Assembly (NCBI GenBank): GCA_963697805.1
Contig: CAVOPB010000001.1
Coordinates: 372,001 to 436,000, forward strand
Direction: 5' to 3'
Length of the DNA stretch: 64,000 nt
From: VRUE01 sp963697805
GTDB taxonomy: Bacteria > Actinomycetota > Thermoleophilia > Solirubrobacterales > 70-9
Position numbers and translations under genes: made by a program. Positions 55,487 to 63,666 of the stretch are shown in pieces. Numbering within the stretch: the first letter of the stretch is position 1; every line of letters starts with the position of its first letter. The notes under the pieces were generated by a model that ran no database searches, was not told the origin of the DNA, and saw nothing but the letters and a program-made list of their open reading frames with translations.

Positions 55487-55749
55487 AAGACGTGCCCGAC
55501 AAACCGGCCCCTAAACGCCGGCGCTCCCCCAGCCCGCTTGCCGTGATCACGGCTGCCCTCGGCCTTTTCTTCGTGGTCTTGACCCTGCTCGCGATTCAGG
55601 TGCGAAGCGGTCGGGATCCCGCTCTCGGTCCGGGGCTGGTGTCGCCGGCCGCGAAGACCCAGCCCGCGACCGGCAAGGGGGGCGCGGCGGCGGCGCAGGA
55701 AGAAGCTGCCGCGATCGTCACCCGTACGTCTCCGGTTCCGCCACCATGA
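55483..55749 (+). CDS. Small single-pass membrane protein
   Basis: 88 residues starting from a GTG overlapping the lipoprotein stop by 4 nt. A basic N-terminus (KPAPKRRRSPSP), one membrane helix at about 19-41, then an Ala/Gly/Pro-rich external tail with no known domain. I do not recognise a family. Its position in the ferredoxin/reductase/ferric-reductase-like operon, with 4-nt overlaps on both sides, suggests an accessory subunit. Confidence 0.65.
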   Translation: MKDVPDKPAPKRRRSPSPLAVITAALGLFFVVLTLLAIQVRSGRDPALGPGLVSPAAKTQPATGKGGAAAAQEEAAAIVTRTSPVPPP

Positions 55750-55982
55750 GCACTGGCGCCCGGGGCCTCGCCGTGGACGAGCGGGGGCCGAGCCTGAAGA
55801 CCAGGGTCGCGGCGGTAGCCATCTTGCTGTTGCTGGCGGGACTGGCCGCGTATGCGATGTTCTCAGGTCCGACGATTGCGCAGTTACCTAGCAGCGGCGC
55901 GGCAAAGGCGCCACCGAGCAAGGTCGCCCCGCCAGCAGACGAGCAGTTCCCGGAGGGACGAGAGGGTGGCAGCAGTGACTGA
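55746..55982 (+). CDS. Small single-pass membrane protein
   Basis: 78 residues; ATG overlaps the previous stop by 4 nt. An N-terminal polar stretch, one membrane helix at about 21-41 and a Pro/Ala-rich outer tail (LPSSGAAKAPPSKVAPP). No recognisable domain. Topology is alike to that of the gene before it, and the two may form a pair. The 3' end overlaps the ferric-reductase-like gene by 8 nt. Confidence 0.65.
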   Translation: MSTGARGLAVDERGPSLKTRVAAVAILLLLAGLAAYAMFSGPTIAQLPSSGAAKAPPSKVAPPADEQFPEGREGGSSD

Positions 55983-56580
55983 GCCGGACCCCGGCAAGTA
56001 TCCGTGGTGGCTGGCCTCTCGGTCAGCGGCGATCGTCGCCTTCGTCCTGATCACCACCGCGGTGATCTTGGGCCTACTGATGGCTTCGAGGGTGATCCGT
56101 AGGCCGGGACTGAAGCGCACCTTGGTGAAAGTCCACGAGCAGGTCGCACTTGCGGCGCTGGTCGCGATCGGCGCTCACGGCGTCCTCCTGCTCGGCGACT
56201 CCTGGCTGAAACCCGGGGTCACCGGAATCGCCATCCCCTTCACGCTCGAATACCGACCGGTGTGGACGGGGATGGGCATAGTCGCCGGCTACCTTGCCCT
56301 GTTGCTTGGACCCAGCTTCTACTGGCGGCGACGGATCGGCGCAAGGCGCTGGCGCCAAATCCACCGCGCAACTGTCGTCGTTTTCGTTCTCGCGGTCGCA
56401 CACTCACTCGGATCGGGTACCGATGGTGCCAGCGCCTGGTTCCGGGTGATGGTCCTGGGCAGCGCGGCAATCGTGCTCGCGCTTGTGGTCCTCCGTTACG
56501 CCCGCCGCGCACCACACGGATCCAAGTCGCCGCCGCCGGTCTCCCCCACGACCATGGACGCTCCTAGGGCCGCAGCGTAG
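55975..56580 (+). CDS. Ferric-reductase-like bis-haem membrane protein
   Basis: 201 residues from GTG 55975 (alternative GTG 55966). Five or six membrane helices. Histidines His54 (VKVHEQVALAALVAIGAHGV, with His68) and His130 (RQIHRATVVVF) and His143 (AVAHSLG) are spaced 13-14 residues apart, as in the ferric reductase/MsrQ (YedZ) haem-b fold. It lacks the NADPH/FAD domain of ferric reductases, so electrons must come from a partner. It would carry electrons across the membrane at the end of the operon. Confidence 0.82.
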   Translation: MTEPDPGKYPWWLASRSAAIVAFVLITTAVILGLLMASRVIRRPGLKRTLVKVHEQVALAALVAIGAHGVLLLGDSWLKPGVTGIAIPFTLEYRPVWTGMGIVAGYLALLLGPSFYWRRRIGARRWRQIHRATVVVFVLAVAHSLGSGTDGASAWFRVMVLGSAAIVLALVVLRYARRAPHGSKSPPPVSPTTMDAPRAAA

Positions 56581-56693
56581 GGCTCCTCGGTCACTCCCTC
56601 GAGCTGCCGTCGAGCTTTGGCTGCTCTTTGCTTTGGTTTGGAGTCGACTTTGCGCTTCTCTCCTTAGCCTCCCTGAAGTTCAAAGAATCACCC

Positions 56694-57155
56694 ATGGCAA
56701 TTTCGGACACCATCCGCACCACCCCGATCACCACCAAGGCGGACCGCCGCGACCAGCGCGTTCGCCTGATCGAGGAGTCGGTCCTACTGGTCCGCGGCGA
56801 CTGGCCCGCGGTTGCAACCGGGCTATGTGAATCGGTCAACCGAGCCGCAGGGCTCGTTTTCCCAAAGCCAAGGGCACTGGACGAAGCGATCCGCCAGACG
56901 TGCCGCGAGTCGCTGCGCTTGGTCGAGCACCTCTACGGGGTCGAGGCCGCGGTGGAGGTCCAGCGCTTGGCGGCGGTCGGCCCGGGCCCGAACCGGCGGA
57001 GGCGTCGGCGAGGCCCGAGACCGGCTGATCAGTCGATCGCGATCAGCACTGCCGTCGGAAGCCCGAGGGCGATTCCCGCCAACGCGGAGTGCGGTGCTGG
57101 CCGCGGTCGAACTCTCGAGAAAGCGGCCCTCCACCAGAGTGCGGTCGACGGTTGA
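56694..57155 (+). CDS. Hypothetical protein, second half doubtful
   Basis: 153 residues from ATG 56694. The first 100 residues have an ordinary soluble pattern (MAISDTIRTTPITTKADRRD, VRLIEESVLLVRGDWPAVA, QTCRESLRLVEHLYGVEAAV). The rest is Arg/Pro/Ala-rich and may not be coding in this frame. No family recognised and no ribosome-binding site seen. It may be a real gene or an accidental frame. Confidence 0.35.
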   Translation: MAISDTIRTTPITTKADRRDQRVRLIEESVLLVRGDWPAVATGLCESVNRAAGLVFPKPRALDEAIRQTCRESLRLVEHLYGVEAAVEVQRLAAVGPGPNRRRRRRGPRPADQSIAISTAVGSPRAIPANAECGAGRGRTLEKAALHQSAVDG

Positions 57156-57245
57156 GCGGCGATAGCTGCCGTAGGCGATCATCACGCGGTCTGGGCGATA
57201 CGGTCACGATGAAATCAATGTCCGCAACCGTATGGAAAGGAACCC

Positions 57246-57752
57246 ATGTCCGATAGGCCGGTATTCCTCTACGCAGCCATCTACGACGACACTGCCGAGG
57301 CCGAGGCCGACTACGAGGTCGTGTTCGACCTTCACGCGGCGGGTGCGATCGGGACCTTCGACTCCGCCGTGATTCGCAGGGAAGAGGACGGCAAGGTCCG
57401 TGTCACCAAGACCGAGAAGCCGACCCAGCACGGTGCCTGGACCGGGGCCGCGGTCGGAGCACTGGTCGGGGTCATTTTCCCACCGGCGATCATCGGCAGC
57501 GCAATCGTCGGCGCCGGCGCCGGTGGCCTCGCCGGACACCTGACTGGTGGGATCTCACGCGGGGACCTGAAGGACCTCGGGGCAGAGCTCGAAGCCGGCA
57601 GCGCCGCGGTGATCGTGTTCGGCGAGTCGAAGCTGCAGGAGCAGCTCGAAAAGACACTGAGCCGCGCCGAAAAGCTGATCGAGAAGGAAATCGACGCCGA
57701 TGCCGAGGAGCTGCGGCGCGAGATCGATGCGGCGGCCAAGGACTCGAACTAG
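57246..57752 (+). CDS. DUF1269 family protein
   Basis: 168 residues. YAAIYDDTAEAEADYEVVFD, TKTEKPTQHGAWTGAAVGAL and PPAIIGSAIVGAGAGGLAGH match DUF1269, small proteins with a glycine-zipper-like hydrophobic segment (about 67-100), often near membrane stress or gas-vesicle-type genes. The C-terminal third is a charged helix (QEQLEKTLSRAEKLIEKEID). AAAGGAACCC precedes the ATG. Function unknown. Confidence 0.82.
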   Translation: MSDRPVFLYAAIYDDTAEAEADYEVVFDLHAAGAIGTFDSAVIRREEDGKVRVTKTEKPTQHGAWTGAAVGALVGVIFPPAIIGSAIVGAGAGGLAGHLTGGISRGDLKDLGAELEAGSAAVIVFGESKLQEQLEKTLSRAEKLIEKEIDADAEELRREIDAAAKDSN

Positions 57753-57909
57753 CGAGAAGGGCGGGGCTCTGCGGCCCCGGGGTCCTCGCGATCACCCACG
57801 AGCGGGCCGGGCTCGACCACTTCTACGAAGTGCGCGAGCTGCGCGACGGCAAGATCGAACCCCGCTTTCGGGACCAAGAATTGGCTTTGTGAGGCGGTAG
57901 ACTCGGGTT

Positions 57910-58398
57910 GTGCAAAGGATCGCCGCGGCGTGTGTCGTCTGCCTCTCGGTGGTTTCGTTGTCTGGGATCGCTCAGGGGAAGGGTTCTACGTTTCTGCCGG
58001 CGCCCGGCTACCCGAACAGCAAGCTGGCGATCAAGCTCGCCGGCAAGCCGAGGGCAGGCAACGTCATCAAGCTGGTGATCACGGGGTCGAACGCACCGTT
58101 CGAAATCGGCGGAGCCGGCAGCGGCAGCTATCTCTCGTATCAGCTCGATGCGTTCGCGCAAAACGCCAAGGTGATTCCGAAGTGCCCGCGCTCATTCGCC
58201 GCGGAGCTCCAGAACGAGGTCAACCTCGGCATCACCAGAATCGCGCAGGGGCTGAACGAGGGGTTCTATGGCCCGTTCCGGATCCCGATCCGGCTCCGGA
58301 CCAGCCGCAGCGTGCGGCACATCGTCATCTGTGCGTACAGCCGCCTGGTCGACGACGACGCCGTGGTCTCGGCGCTCGACTTCAAGCTCCGCCGCTGA
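57910..58398 (+). CDS. Secreted protein of unknown function
   Basis: 162 residues from GTG 57910, with TAGACT 6 nt before it (leaderless). Signal peptide about 1-22 (MQRIAAACVVCLSVVSLSGI). The mature part is beta-rich (KLAIKLAGKPRAGNVIKLVI; GSGSYLSYQLDAF) with a Cys pair (KCPRS and ICAYSRLV). No family recognised. It precedes the tRNA remnant and hydrogenase operon but has its own promoter. Confidence 0.75.
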   Translation: MQRIAAACVVCLSVVSLSGIAQGKGSTFLPAPGYPNSKLAIKLAGKPRAGNVIKLVITGSNAPFEIGGAGSGSYLSYQLDAFAQNAKVIPKCPRSFAAELQNEVNLGITRIAQGLNEGFYGPFRIPIRLRTSRSVRHIVICAYSRLVDDDAVVSALDFKLRR

Positions 58399-58411
58399 CC
58401 TCGCCTTTTAA

Positions 58412-58446
58412 GTCTGAGAAACCGCTACGGGGATTCGAACCCCGGT
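58412..58446 (-). tRNA. tRNA 3' remnant (T arm), possible attachment site
   Basis: On the minus strand CGGGG-TTCGAAT-CCCCG (58428-58444) is a perfect T-psi-C arm, followed by about 8 acceptor-like bases. No D arm, anticodon arm or CCA end can be found upstream in the right places. Partial tRNA 3' ends usually mark sites where integrative elements have inserted. It lies immediately before the hydrogenase operon. Confidence 0.5.
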
Positions 58447-58614
58447 TTCCGGACTGAGGATTTTCTCTGGGAGCGGGTTTGCTGTCGATTGGAGTCTCTG
58501 AATTCAAGGATTTTCGACTGAGTTCGATCTCGATCGGTGGAATCTGGGACATTTCGGGACACGCTTTCCGGGCAGGGTGGAAGCAATCACTGCTAGGCCC
58601 ATTAGTCTTGATCG

Positions 58615-59793
58615 ATGCCACCGAAGGCGGCGACGATCGAGCGCAGCGAGCTCGATGAGCTGTTCGCAGCCCTGCGGGTTCGCGGTTTCGAGCTGATCGG
58701 ACCGACGGTTCGGGATGGGGCGATCGTCTACGACGAGATCACCGGCAGCGAGGACCTCCCCGTGGGCTGGACGGACGAGCAGGACGGCGGCACCTACCGA
58801 CTTCAGCGCCGCGACGATGACGCGCTCTTCGGCTACGCCGTCGGCCCGCAGTCCTGGAAGCGCTTCCTACACCCCCCGGAGCTGAAACTTTGGCGAGCGC
58901 ACCGGGACGCCGAGGGCGAGATCGAGTTCTCTGAGGAGGCCGACTCGCCGCCGTCATACGCCTTCATCGGCGTCCGCTCCTGCGAGCTGCACGCGATCGC
59001 GATCCAGGACAAGGTGCTGATGGAGGGGGAGTACCCCGACCCCTTCTATCGGGCCAGGCGAGAGGGGGCCTTCATCGTCGCCGTCAACTGCACCGTGGCC
59101 GGGGGCACATGCTTCTGCGTCTCGATGGAGACCGGGCCGCGGGCCGAGGCGGGGTTCGACCTGGCGCTCACTGAGGTGATCGAGGACGGCCGGCACTGCT
59201 TCGTCTGCGAAGCGGGCAGCGCGCGGGGGGAGGAGCTGATGGCCGAGCTGCCGAGCTCACCGGTCGAGCCCGCTGAGGCCGAGGCCGCCGAGGCCGGTAT
59301 CCGCCGCGCCGCCGCCGAGCAGGGCAGATCGATGGAAACGGCGGGTATCAAAGAGCTCCTGTACGAGAACTATGAGCATCCCCGCTGGGACGAGGTCTCC
59401 GAGCGCTGCCTCACCTGCGGCAATTGCACGATGGTCTGCCCGACCTGTTTCTGCACGACGGTCGAGGACACCGGCGATCTCGCCACTGAGAACGCCGAGC
59501 GCACCCGGGTCTGGGACTCCTGCTTCACGATGGACTTCTCCCACCTGCACGGCGGCAGCGTCCGCTCCTCCTCGCGCTCGCGCTACCGGCAGTGGATGAC
59601 CCACAAGCTGGCGACCTGGATAGACCAGTTTGGGACCTCCGGCTGCGTCGGTTGTGGGCGCTGCATCACCTGGTGCCCGGTGGCGATCGACATAACCGAG
59701 GAGGTCGCGGCCATCCGGGCAACCGACGGCCTCGGCGCGGACGATCGCGGAACGACGGATGGAGACGGCGATGGCCCCGATGCAGACGATTGA
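58615..59793 (+). CDS. hydB: [NiFe]-hydrogenase beta subunit (HydB-like, two 4Fe-4S)
   Basis: 392 residues; TAGTCT 6 nt before the ATG. The C-terminal half holds ferredoxin motifs CLTCGNCTMVC (Cys265/268/271/275) and CVGCGRCITWC (Cys344/347/350/354), giving two [4Fe-4S] clusters. The N-terminal region (YDEITGSEDLPVGW; CELHAI) matches the beta subunit of sulfhydrogenase-type group 3b hydrogenases. It passes electrons between the small subunit and the NAD(P)-binding gamma subunit. The C-terminus has an unusual Asp/Gly-rich tail that overlaps the next gene. Confidence 0.9.
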   Translation: MPPKAATIERSELDELFAALRVRGFELIGPTVRDGAIVYDEITGSEDLPVGWTDEQDGGTYRLQRRDDDALFGYAVGPQSWKRFLHPPELKLWRAHRDAEGEIEFSEEADSPPSYAFIGVRSCELHAIAIQDKVLMEGEYPDPFYRARREGAFIVAVNCTVAGGTCFCVSMETGPRAEAGFDLALTEVIEDGRHCFVCEAGSARGEELMAELPSSPVEPAEAEAAEAGIRRAAAEQGRSMETAGIKELLYENYEHPRWDEVSERCLTCGNCTMVCPTCFCTTVEDTGDLATENAERTRVWDSCFTMDFSHLHGGSVRSSSRSRYRQWMTHKLATWIDQFGTSGCVGCGRCITWCPVAIDITEEVAAIRATDGLGADDRGTTDGDGDGPDADD

Positions 59794-60247
59794 CCAGATA
59801 GTCGCCGGGATGCCGACGTTCGCGGGACTCGACCCCGGCGATCTGGAGCTGATCGCCGGCTGCGGCGTCAACCGGGTCTTCGAGGCCGGCGAGCACCTCG
59901 CCGACGAGGGAGACCCGGCGAACAGCTTCTATGTGATCAGGCACGGCCGTGTCGCACTCGAAATCGCCGCTCCCGGCAAGGGGGGCCTGATGATCTCCAC
60001 CCTCGGTGAGGGAAAGGTCGTCGGCTGGTCCTGGCTCTTTCCGCCATACCGCTGGAGCTTCGACGTCCGGGCTCTGGAGCTGACCCGCACCATCGCCTTC
60101 GATGGCGCCTGCCTGCGGGGCAAGTGCGAGGACGACCCGCGCCTCGGCTACCAGTTGATGCAGCGCTTCGCGGCTGTGATGCTCGACCGCCTGCAGGAGA
60201 CCCGACTGCAGCTACTGGACGTATATGGCCAATCTGTCCCGGGGTGA
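59759..60247 (+). CDS. Cyclic-nucleotide-binding domain protein in hydrogenase operon
   Basis: 162 residues. A cNMP-binding (Crp-like) beta barrel: FAGLDPGDLELIAGCGVNRV, FEAGEHLADEGDPANSFYVI, HGRVALEIAAPG, LGEGKVVGWSWLFPPYRWSF. The phosphate-binding cassette lacks the usual Arg-Ser-Ala tail (here GWSWLFPP), so ligand binding is uncertain. There is no DNA-binding domain. Placed between beta and gamma subunits with overlaps on both sides, an arrangement seen in some group 3b operons. Likely an accessory or regulatory subunit. Confidence 0.82.
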   Translation: METAMAPMQTIDQIVAGMPTFAGLDPGDLELIAGCGVNRVFEAGEHLADEGDPANSFYVIRHGRVALEIAAPGKGGLMISTLGEGKVVGWSWLFPPYRWSFDVRALELTRTIAFDGACLRGKCEDDPRLGYQLMQRFAAVMLDRLQETRLQLLDVYGQSVPG

Positions 60248-61085
60248 GGCACGCCCAGAGACCGGCCCGATGACACCCCGGGCCTTCCGGGTTGCCGCCC
60301 GCCGCCAGGAGACCGAGGACACTTGGACCCTCGCCCTCGAGCCCGCCGACGGCGCCCCGGCGCCCTCCTTCCACCCCGGCCAGTTCAACATGCTCTACGC
60401 CTTCGGCGTCGGAGAGGTGCCGATCTCGATCAGCGGCGCCGGAGTCGAGGAAGGGACGATCGAGCACACCGTTCGAGCCGTCGGCCCGGTCAGCGCCGCG
60501 ATCTGCCGCGCCCGACCCGGCGAGCAGCTCGGCCTGCGCGGTCCGTTCGGCAGCTCCTGGCCGCTGGAGGGCGCGGCGGGCCGTGACGTCGTGGTGGTCG
60601 CCGGCGGAATCGGCCTCGCCCCGCTGCGACCGGCTCTGCTCCAGGCGCTCTCGCTGCGCGAGGAGCACAGGGGAGTGGTTCTGCTCTGTGGCGGGCGGAG
60701 CCCCAGCCAGCTTCTGTTCCGCTCCGAGTTGGAGGCCTGGCAAACGGACCCGCGGCTGGAGGTGGCGGTGACCGTCGACAGCGCCGAGGCCGGCTGGCTG
60801 GGTCACGTGGGCGTGGTGACGACATTGATCGACGGCGCACCCTTCGACCCAAAGCGGGCGCTCGCCTTTGTCGTCGGCCCCGAGGTCATGATGAGGTTCA
60901 CGGTCGAAGCGCTGCTTGCGCGCGGAATGGCCGCCGCCGACATACACATCTCGATCGAGCGCAACATGAAGTGCGCTATCACCCACTGTGGGCGCTGCCA
61001 GTTCGGGCCGACCTTCGCCTGCCGTGAGGGCCCGGTGATGAGCTATGGCGCCATCGAGCCCTTCTTCAGGGTCAGGGAGCTCTGA
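60225..61085 (+). CDS. hydG: [NiFe]-hydrogenase gamma subunit (FAD/NAD(P)-binding)
   Basis: 286 residues; ATG 60225 or the in-frame ATG at 60270. Ferredoxin-reductase-like domain: FHPGQFNMLYAFGVGEVPIS (FAD) and VVVVAGGIGLAPLRPALLQA (nucleotide), then a C-terminal cysteine set (MKCAITHCGRCQFGPTFACR) for a [2Fe-2S] cluster. It reacts with NAD(P)H in group 3b enzymes. Its last base overlaps the small-subunit ATG. Confidence 0.9.
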   Translation: MANLSRGEARPETGPMTPRAFRVAARRQETEDTWTLALEPADGAPAPSFHPGQFNMLYAFGVGEVPISISGAGVEEGTIEHTVRAVGPVSAAICRARPGEQLGLRGPFGSSWPLEGAAGRDVVVVAGGIGLAPLRPALLQALSLREEHRGVVLLCGGRSPSQLLFRSELEAWQTDPRLEVAVTVDSAEAGWLGHVGVVTTLIDGAPFDPKRALAFVVGPEVMMRFTVEALLARGMAAADIHISIERNMKCAITHCGRCQFGPTFACREGPVMSYGAIEPFFRVREL

Positions 61086-61879
61086 TGGCCGCCACACGCC
61101 GACGCCCGAAGCTTGCAGTTTGGAAGTTCGCCTCGTGCGACGGCTGTCAGCTCAGCGTGCTGGACCTCGAGGACGATCTGTTGATGCTCCCGGAGGCGAT
61201 CGAGATCGCCTATTTCCTCGAGGCCTCGCGGGCCACGGTCGATGGGCCCTACGACCTCTCGCTCGTCGAGGGCTCGGTGACGACTCCGGCGGACGCCGAG
61301 CGAATCCAGCAGGTTCGCCGCGCGTCGCGGCGGCTTGTCACAATCGGTGCCTGCGCCACGGCGGGCGGAATTCAGGCGTTGCGCAACTTCGCCGACGTCA
61401 GCGATTTCGTCTCCACCGTCTACGCCAACCCGTCGTACATCTCCACCCTGGAGAAGTCGACGCCGATCTCGGCGTCGGTCCCTGTCGACTTCGAGCTGCA
61501 TGGATGCCCGATCAACAAGCATCAGCTGCTGGAGGTGATCGCGGCATTCCTCGCCGAGCGGCGTCCCGCGATCCCCTCCTACAGCGTCTGCATCGAGTGC
61601 AAGCGCCGCGGCAACGTCTGCGTGATGGTCGCCGACGGAACTCCATGTCTCGGACCTGTCACCCACGCCGGCTGCGGTGCCCTCTGCCCAGCCCACGACC
61701 GCGGCTGCTACGGCTGCTTCGGCCCGATGGAGACGCCGAACACCTCCTCGCTCTCGGCCTGGATGCGCAACCTCGGCTCCGAAACTCCGGACCTGATCCG
61801 CGCCTACCGCAGCTTCAACGCGAATGCGCCGGCCTTCCGCGCCGCCGGCGAAGCCGGCGAACGCGAGGCCTCCCCTTGA
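61085..61879 (+). CDS. hydD: [NiFe]-hydrogenase small (delta) subunit
   Basis: 264 residues. N-terminal proximal-cluster motif CDGCQ (Cys18/Cys21), then EGSV, GACATAGG, HGCPINKHQLLEVI, and a C-terminal cluster region (CIECKRRGNVC, PTHAGCGALCPAHDRGC). This is the delta subunit of cytoplasmic group 3b hydrogenase; it has no Tat signal. The Cys pattern indicates three Fe-S clusters. The stop overlaps the large-subunit TTG by 4 nt. Confidence 0.93.
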   Translation: MAATRRRPKLAVWKFASCDGCQLSVLDLEDDLLMLPEAIEIAYFLEASRATVDGPYDLSLVEGSVTTPADAERIQQVRRASRRLVTIGACATAGGIQALRNFADVSDFVSTVYANPSYISTLEKSTPISASVPVDFELHGCPINKHQLLEVIAAFLAERRPAIPSYSVCIECKRRGNVCVMVADGTPCLGPVTHAGCGALCPAHDRGCYGCFGPMETPNTSSLSAWMRNLGSETPDLIRAYRSFNANAPAFRAAGEAGEREASP

Positions 61880-63186
61880 GCGAGGGCAACGGCCGCACCC
61901 GCCGTATCGAAACCGGCGCCCTTGCTCGGGTCGAGGGCGAGGGGGCGATGTACGTGCGGCTGCGCGGCGAAGAGGTGGTCGACGTCGAGCTGCGGATCTT
62001 CGAGCCGCCGCGCTTCTTCGAGGCCCTGCTGCGCGGTCGGGCACTCGAGGAGGCGCCCGACATCACCGCGCGGATCTGCGGTATCTGCCCCGTCGCCTAC
62101 CAGACGAGCGCCTGCCAGGCAATGGAGGACGCGCTCGGCATCGAGGTCGAGGGCCAGCTCCGCAATCTCCGTCGTCTCATCTACTGCGGCGAGTGGATCG
62201 AGAGCCATTGCCTGCACCTCTTCATGCTGCACGCTCCCGACTTCCTCGGCTATGAGAGCGGCTTCGCGATGGCACGCGACCACCGCGAGGTGGTCGAAAG
62301 GGGGCTGCGCGCGAAGAAGACCGGCAACCGCCTGATCGCCGCCGTCGGCGGCCGCGAGGTGCACCCGATCAACGTCCGCGTCGGTGGCTTCTACCGAGCC
62401 CCGGAGCGGCGCGATCTGGAGCCGCTGCGCCCGGACCTGGAGCGCTGCCGGGAAGAGGCCCTGGAGACCGTGCGCTGGGTGGCCGGCCTGGACTTTCCTG
62501 AGCTGGAGCGCGACTACGAGCTGGTATCGCTGCGCTCGCCACTCGGGAGCGATTACCCGATCGACCGGGGCAGCATCGTCTCCTCGCGGGGGATCGAGAT
62601 CGAGCCCGCGGGGTTCGACGAGACCTTCGAGGAGGAGCAGGTGCCGCACTCGACAGCCTTGCACTCGCGGGTTCGGGGACGCGGCGCCTACCTCGCCGGC
62701 CCGCTGGCGCGCTACGAGCTCAATCGCGAGCGGCTTTCGCCGCTCGCGGTGGGGGCGGCTCGCGACGCCGGGCTCGGCGATGGCTGCCGCAACCCGTTCC
62801 GCAGCATCGTCGTGCGGGCGGTCGAGATCCTCTACGCCTTCGACGAGGCCCTCCGGCTGCTAGATGCCTACGAGCGCCCCGACGCCCCAGCGGTCGAGTA
62901 CGAGCCCCGTGCCGCCATCGGCCACGGCGTCTCCGAGGCGCCGCGGGGCCTCCTCTATCACCGCTATGAGATCGGTGACGACGGGACCATCGTCTCCGCC
63001 CGCATCGTGCCGCCCACCTCTCAGAACCAGCGCTCGATCGAGGAGGATCTGCGGGAGTTCGTCGCGGCCAACACATCGCTGCCCGACGACGAGCTCCGTC
63101 ACCGCTGCGAGCAGACGATCCGCAACTACGATCCCTGCATCTCCTGCTCGACCCACTTCCTTCGGCTCGAGGTCGACCGAGGGTGA
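61876..63186 (+). CDS. hydA: [NiFe]-hydrogenase large (alpha) subunit precursor
   Basis: 436 residues from a TTG (TTGA overlap). Nickel ligands: L1 RICGICPVAY (Cys68/Cys71) and L2 DPCISCSTH (Cys421/Cys424, His427). The residues after the His (FLRLEVDRG) form the short C-terminal extension removed on maturation by the protease encoded next. The Tyr after CGICPVA is the group 3 form. This is the catalytic subunit that oxidises H2 or reduces protons. The frame is open far upstream, but that part overlaps the small subunit and is not real. Confidence 0.94.
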   Translation: MSEGNGRTRRIETGALARVEGEGAMYVRLRGEEVVDVELRIFEPPRFFEALLRGRALEEAPDITARICGICPVAYQTSACQAMEDALGIEVEGQLRNLRRLIYCGEWIESHCLHLFMLHAPDFLGYESGFAMARDHREVVERGLRAKKTGNRLIAAVGGREVHPINVRVGGFYRAPERRDLEPLRPDLERCREEALETVRWVAGLDFPELERDYELVSLRSPLGSDYPIDRGSIVSSRGIEIEPAGFDETFEEEQVPHSTALHSRVRGRGAYLAGPLARYELNRERLSPLAVGAARDAGLGDGCRNPFRSIVVRAVEILYAFDEALRLLDAYERPDAPAVEYEPRAAIGHGVSEAPRGLLYHRYEIGDDGTIVSARIVPPTSQNQRSIEEDLREFVAANTSLPDDELRHRCEQTIRNYDPCISCSTHFLRLEVDRG

Positions 63187-63644
63187 CCTCGGCCGAGCGC
63201 CTTCTCATCGGCATCGGCAATCCCCTGCGCGGCGACGACGTGGCGGGGCTGCTGGTGGCGAGGTCGGCGCGCGAGCGGCTCGATGACGAGGTCGAGGTGC
63301 TGGAGATGGAGGGCGAGCCGATCGACCTGATCGAAGCATGGCTGGGCGCCGAGCACGTCCTCGTCGCCGACGCCGTCGCCTCCGGCGGCAGGCCGGGGGA
63401 AGTCCACCGGGTCGATGCAGCAGCCCGGCCCCTGCCGGCCCGGCTCGCCGGCTCCTCCACTCACGCGCTGGGGCTCGCCGAGGCGATCGAGCTGGCCAGG
63501 GCGCTCGGCCGGTTGCCACAGCGATTGGTTGTCTTCGGGATCGAGGCGGCGAGCTTCGAGGCCGGCGCTGAATGCGCTCCGGTGGTGCTGGCCGCCGTGC
63601 AGCGGGTCGCCGCGGCCGTGCAGGACGAGCTGGACATCAGCTGA
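63183..63644 (+). CDS. Hydrogenase maturation protease
   Basis: 153 residues from a GTG overlapping the large-subunit stop by 4 nt. GIGNPLRGDDVAGLLVA at the N-terminus, EVLEMEGEPIDLIEAWLGAE, VLVADAV, and STHALGLAEAI match HyaD/HycI-type endopeptidases; the nickel-binding acidic residues (GDD, ADA) and His are kept. It cleaves the C-terminal extension of the large subunit after Ni insertion. It completes the operon. Confidence 0.9.
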   Translation: MTSAERLLIGIGNPLRGDDVAGLLVARSARERLDDEVEVLEMEGEPIDLIEAWLGAEHVLVADAVASGGRPGEVHRVDAAARPLPARLAGSSTHALGLAEAIELARALGRLPQRLVVFGIEAASFEAGAECAPVVLAAVQRVAAAVQDELDIS

Positions 63645-63666
63645 GTAGCGGCTCCAGGTACTCAAC

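Noticed and set aside
56823..57185. Minus-strand frame opposite the hypothetical gene at 56694
   Set aside because: No family match, and a start resembling a universal-stress protein (MMIAYGSYRRS) soon loses similarity; not convincing.
57753..57897. Frame ending LDHFYEVRELRDGKIEPRF upstream of 57910
   Set aside because: It has no start and only weak likeness to a SnoaL-type tail; at best a remnant, so not listed as a gene.
58428..58444. Intact tRNA gene
   Set aside because: Only the T arm and a few acceptor-like bases are present; D and anticodon arms could not be found.
59937..61097. Long open frame on the minus strand across the hydrogenase gamma gene
   Set aside because: It is antisense to well-supported genes, has no family motif and is explained by high GC content.
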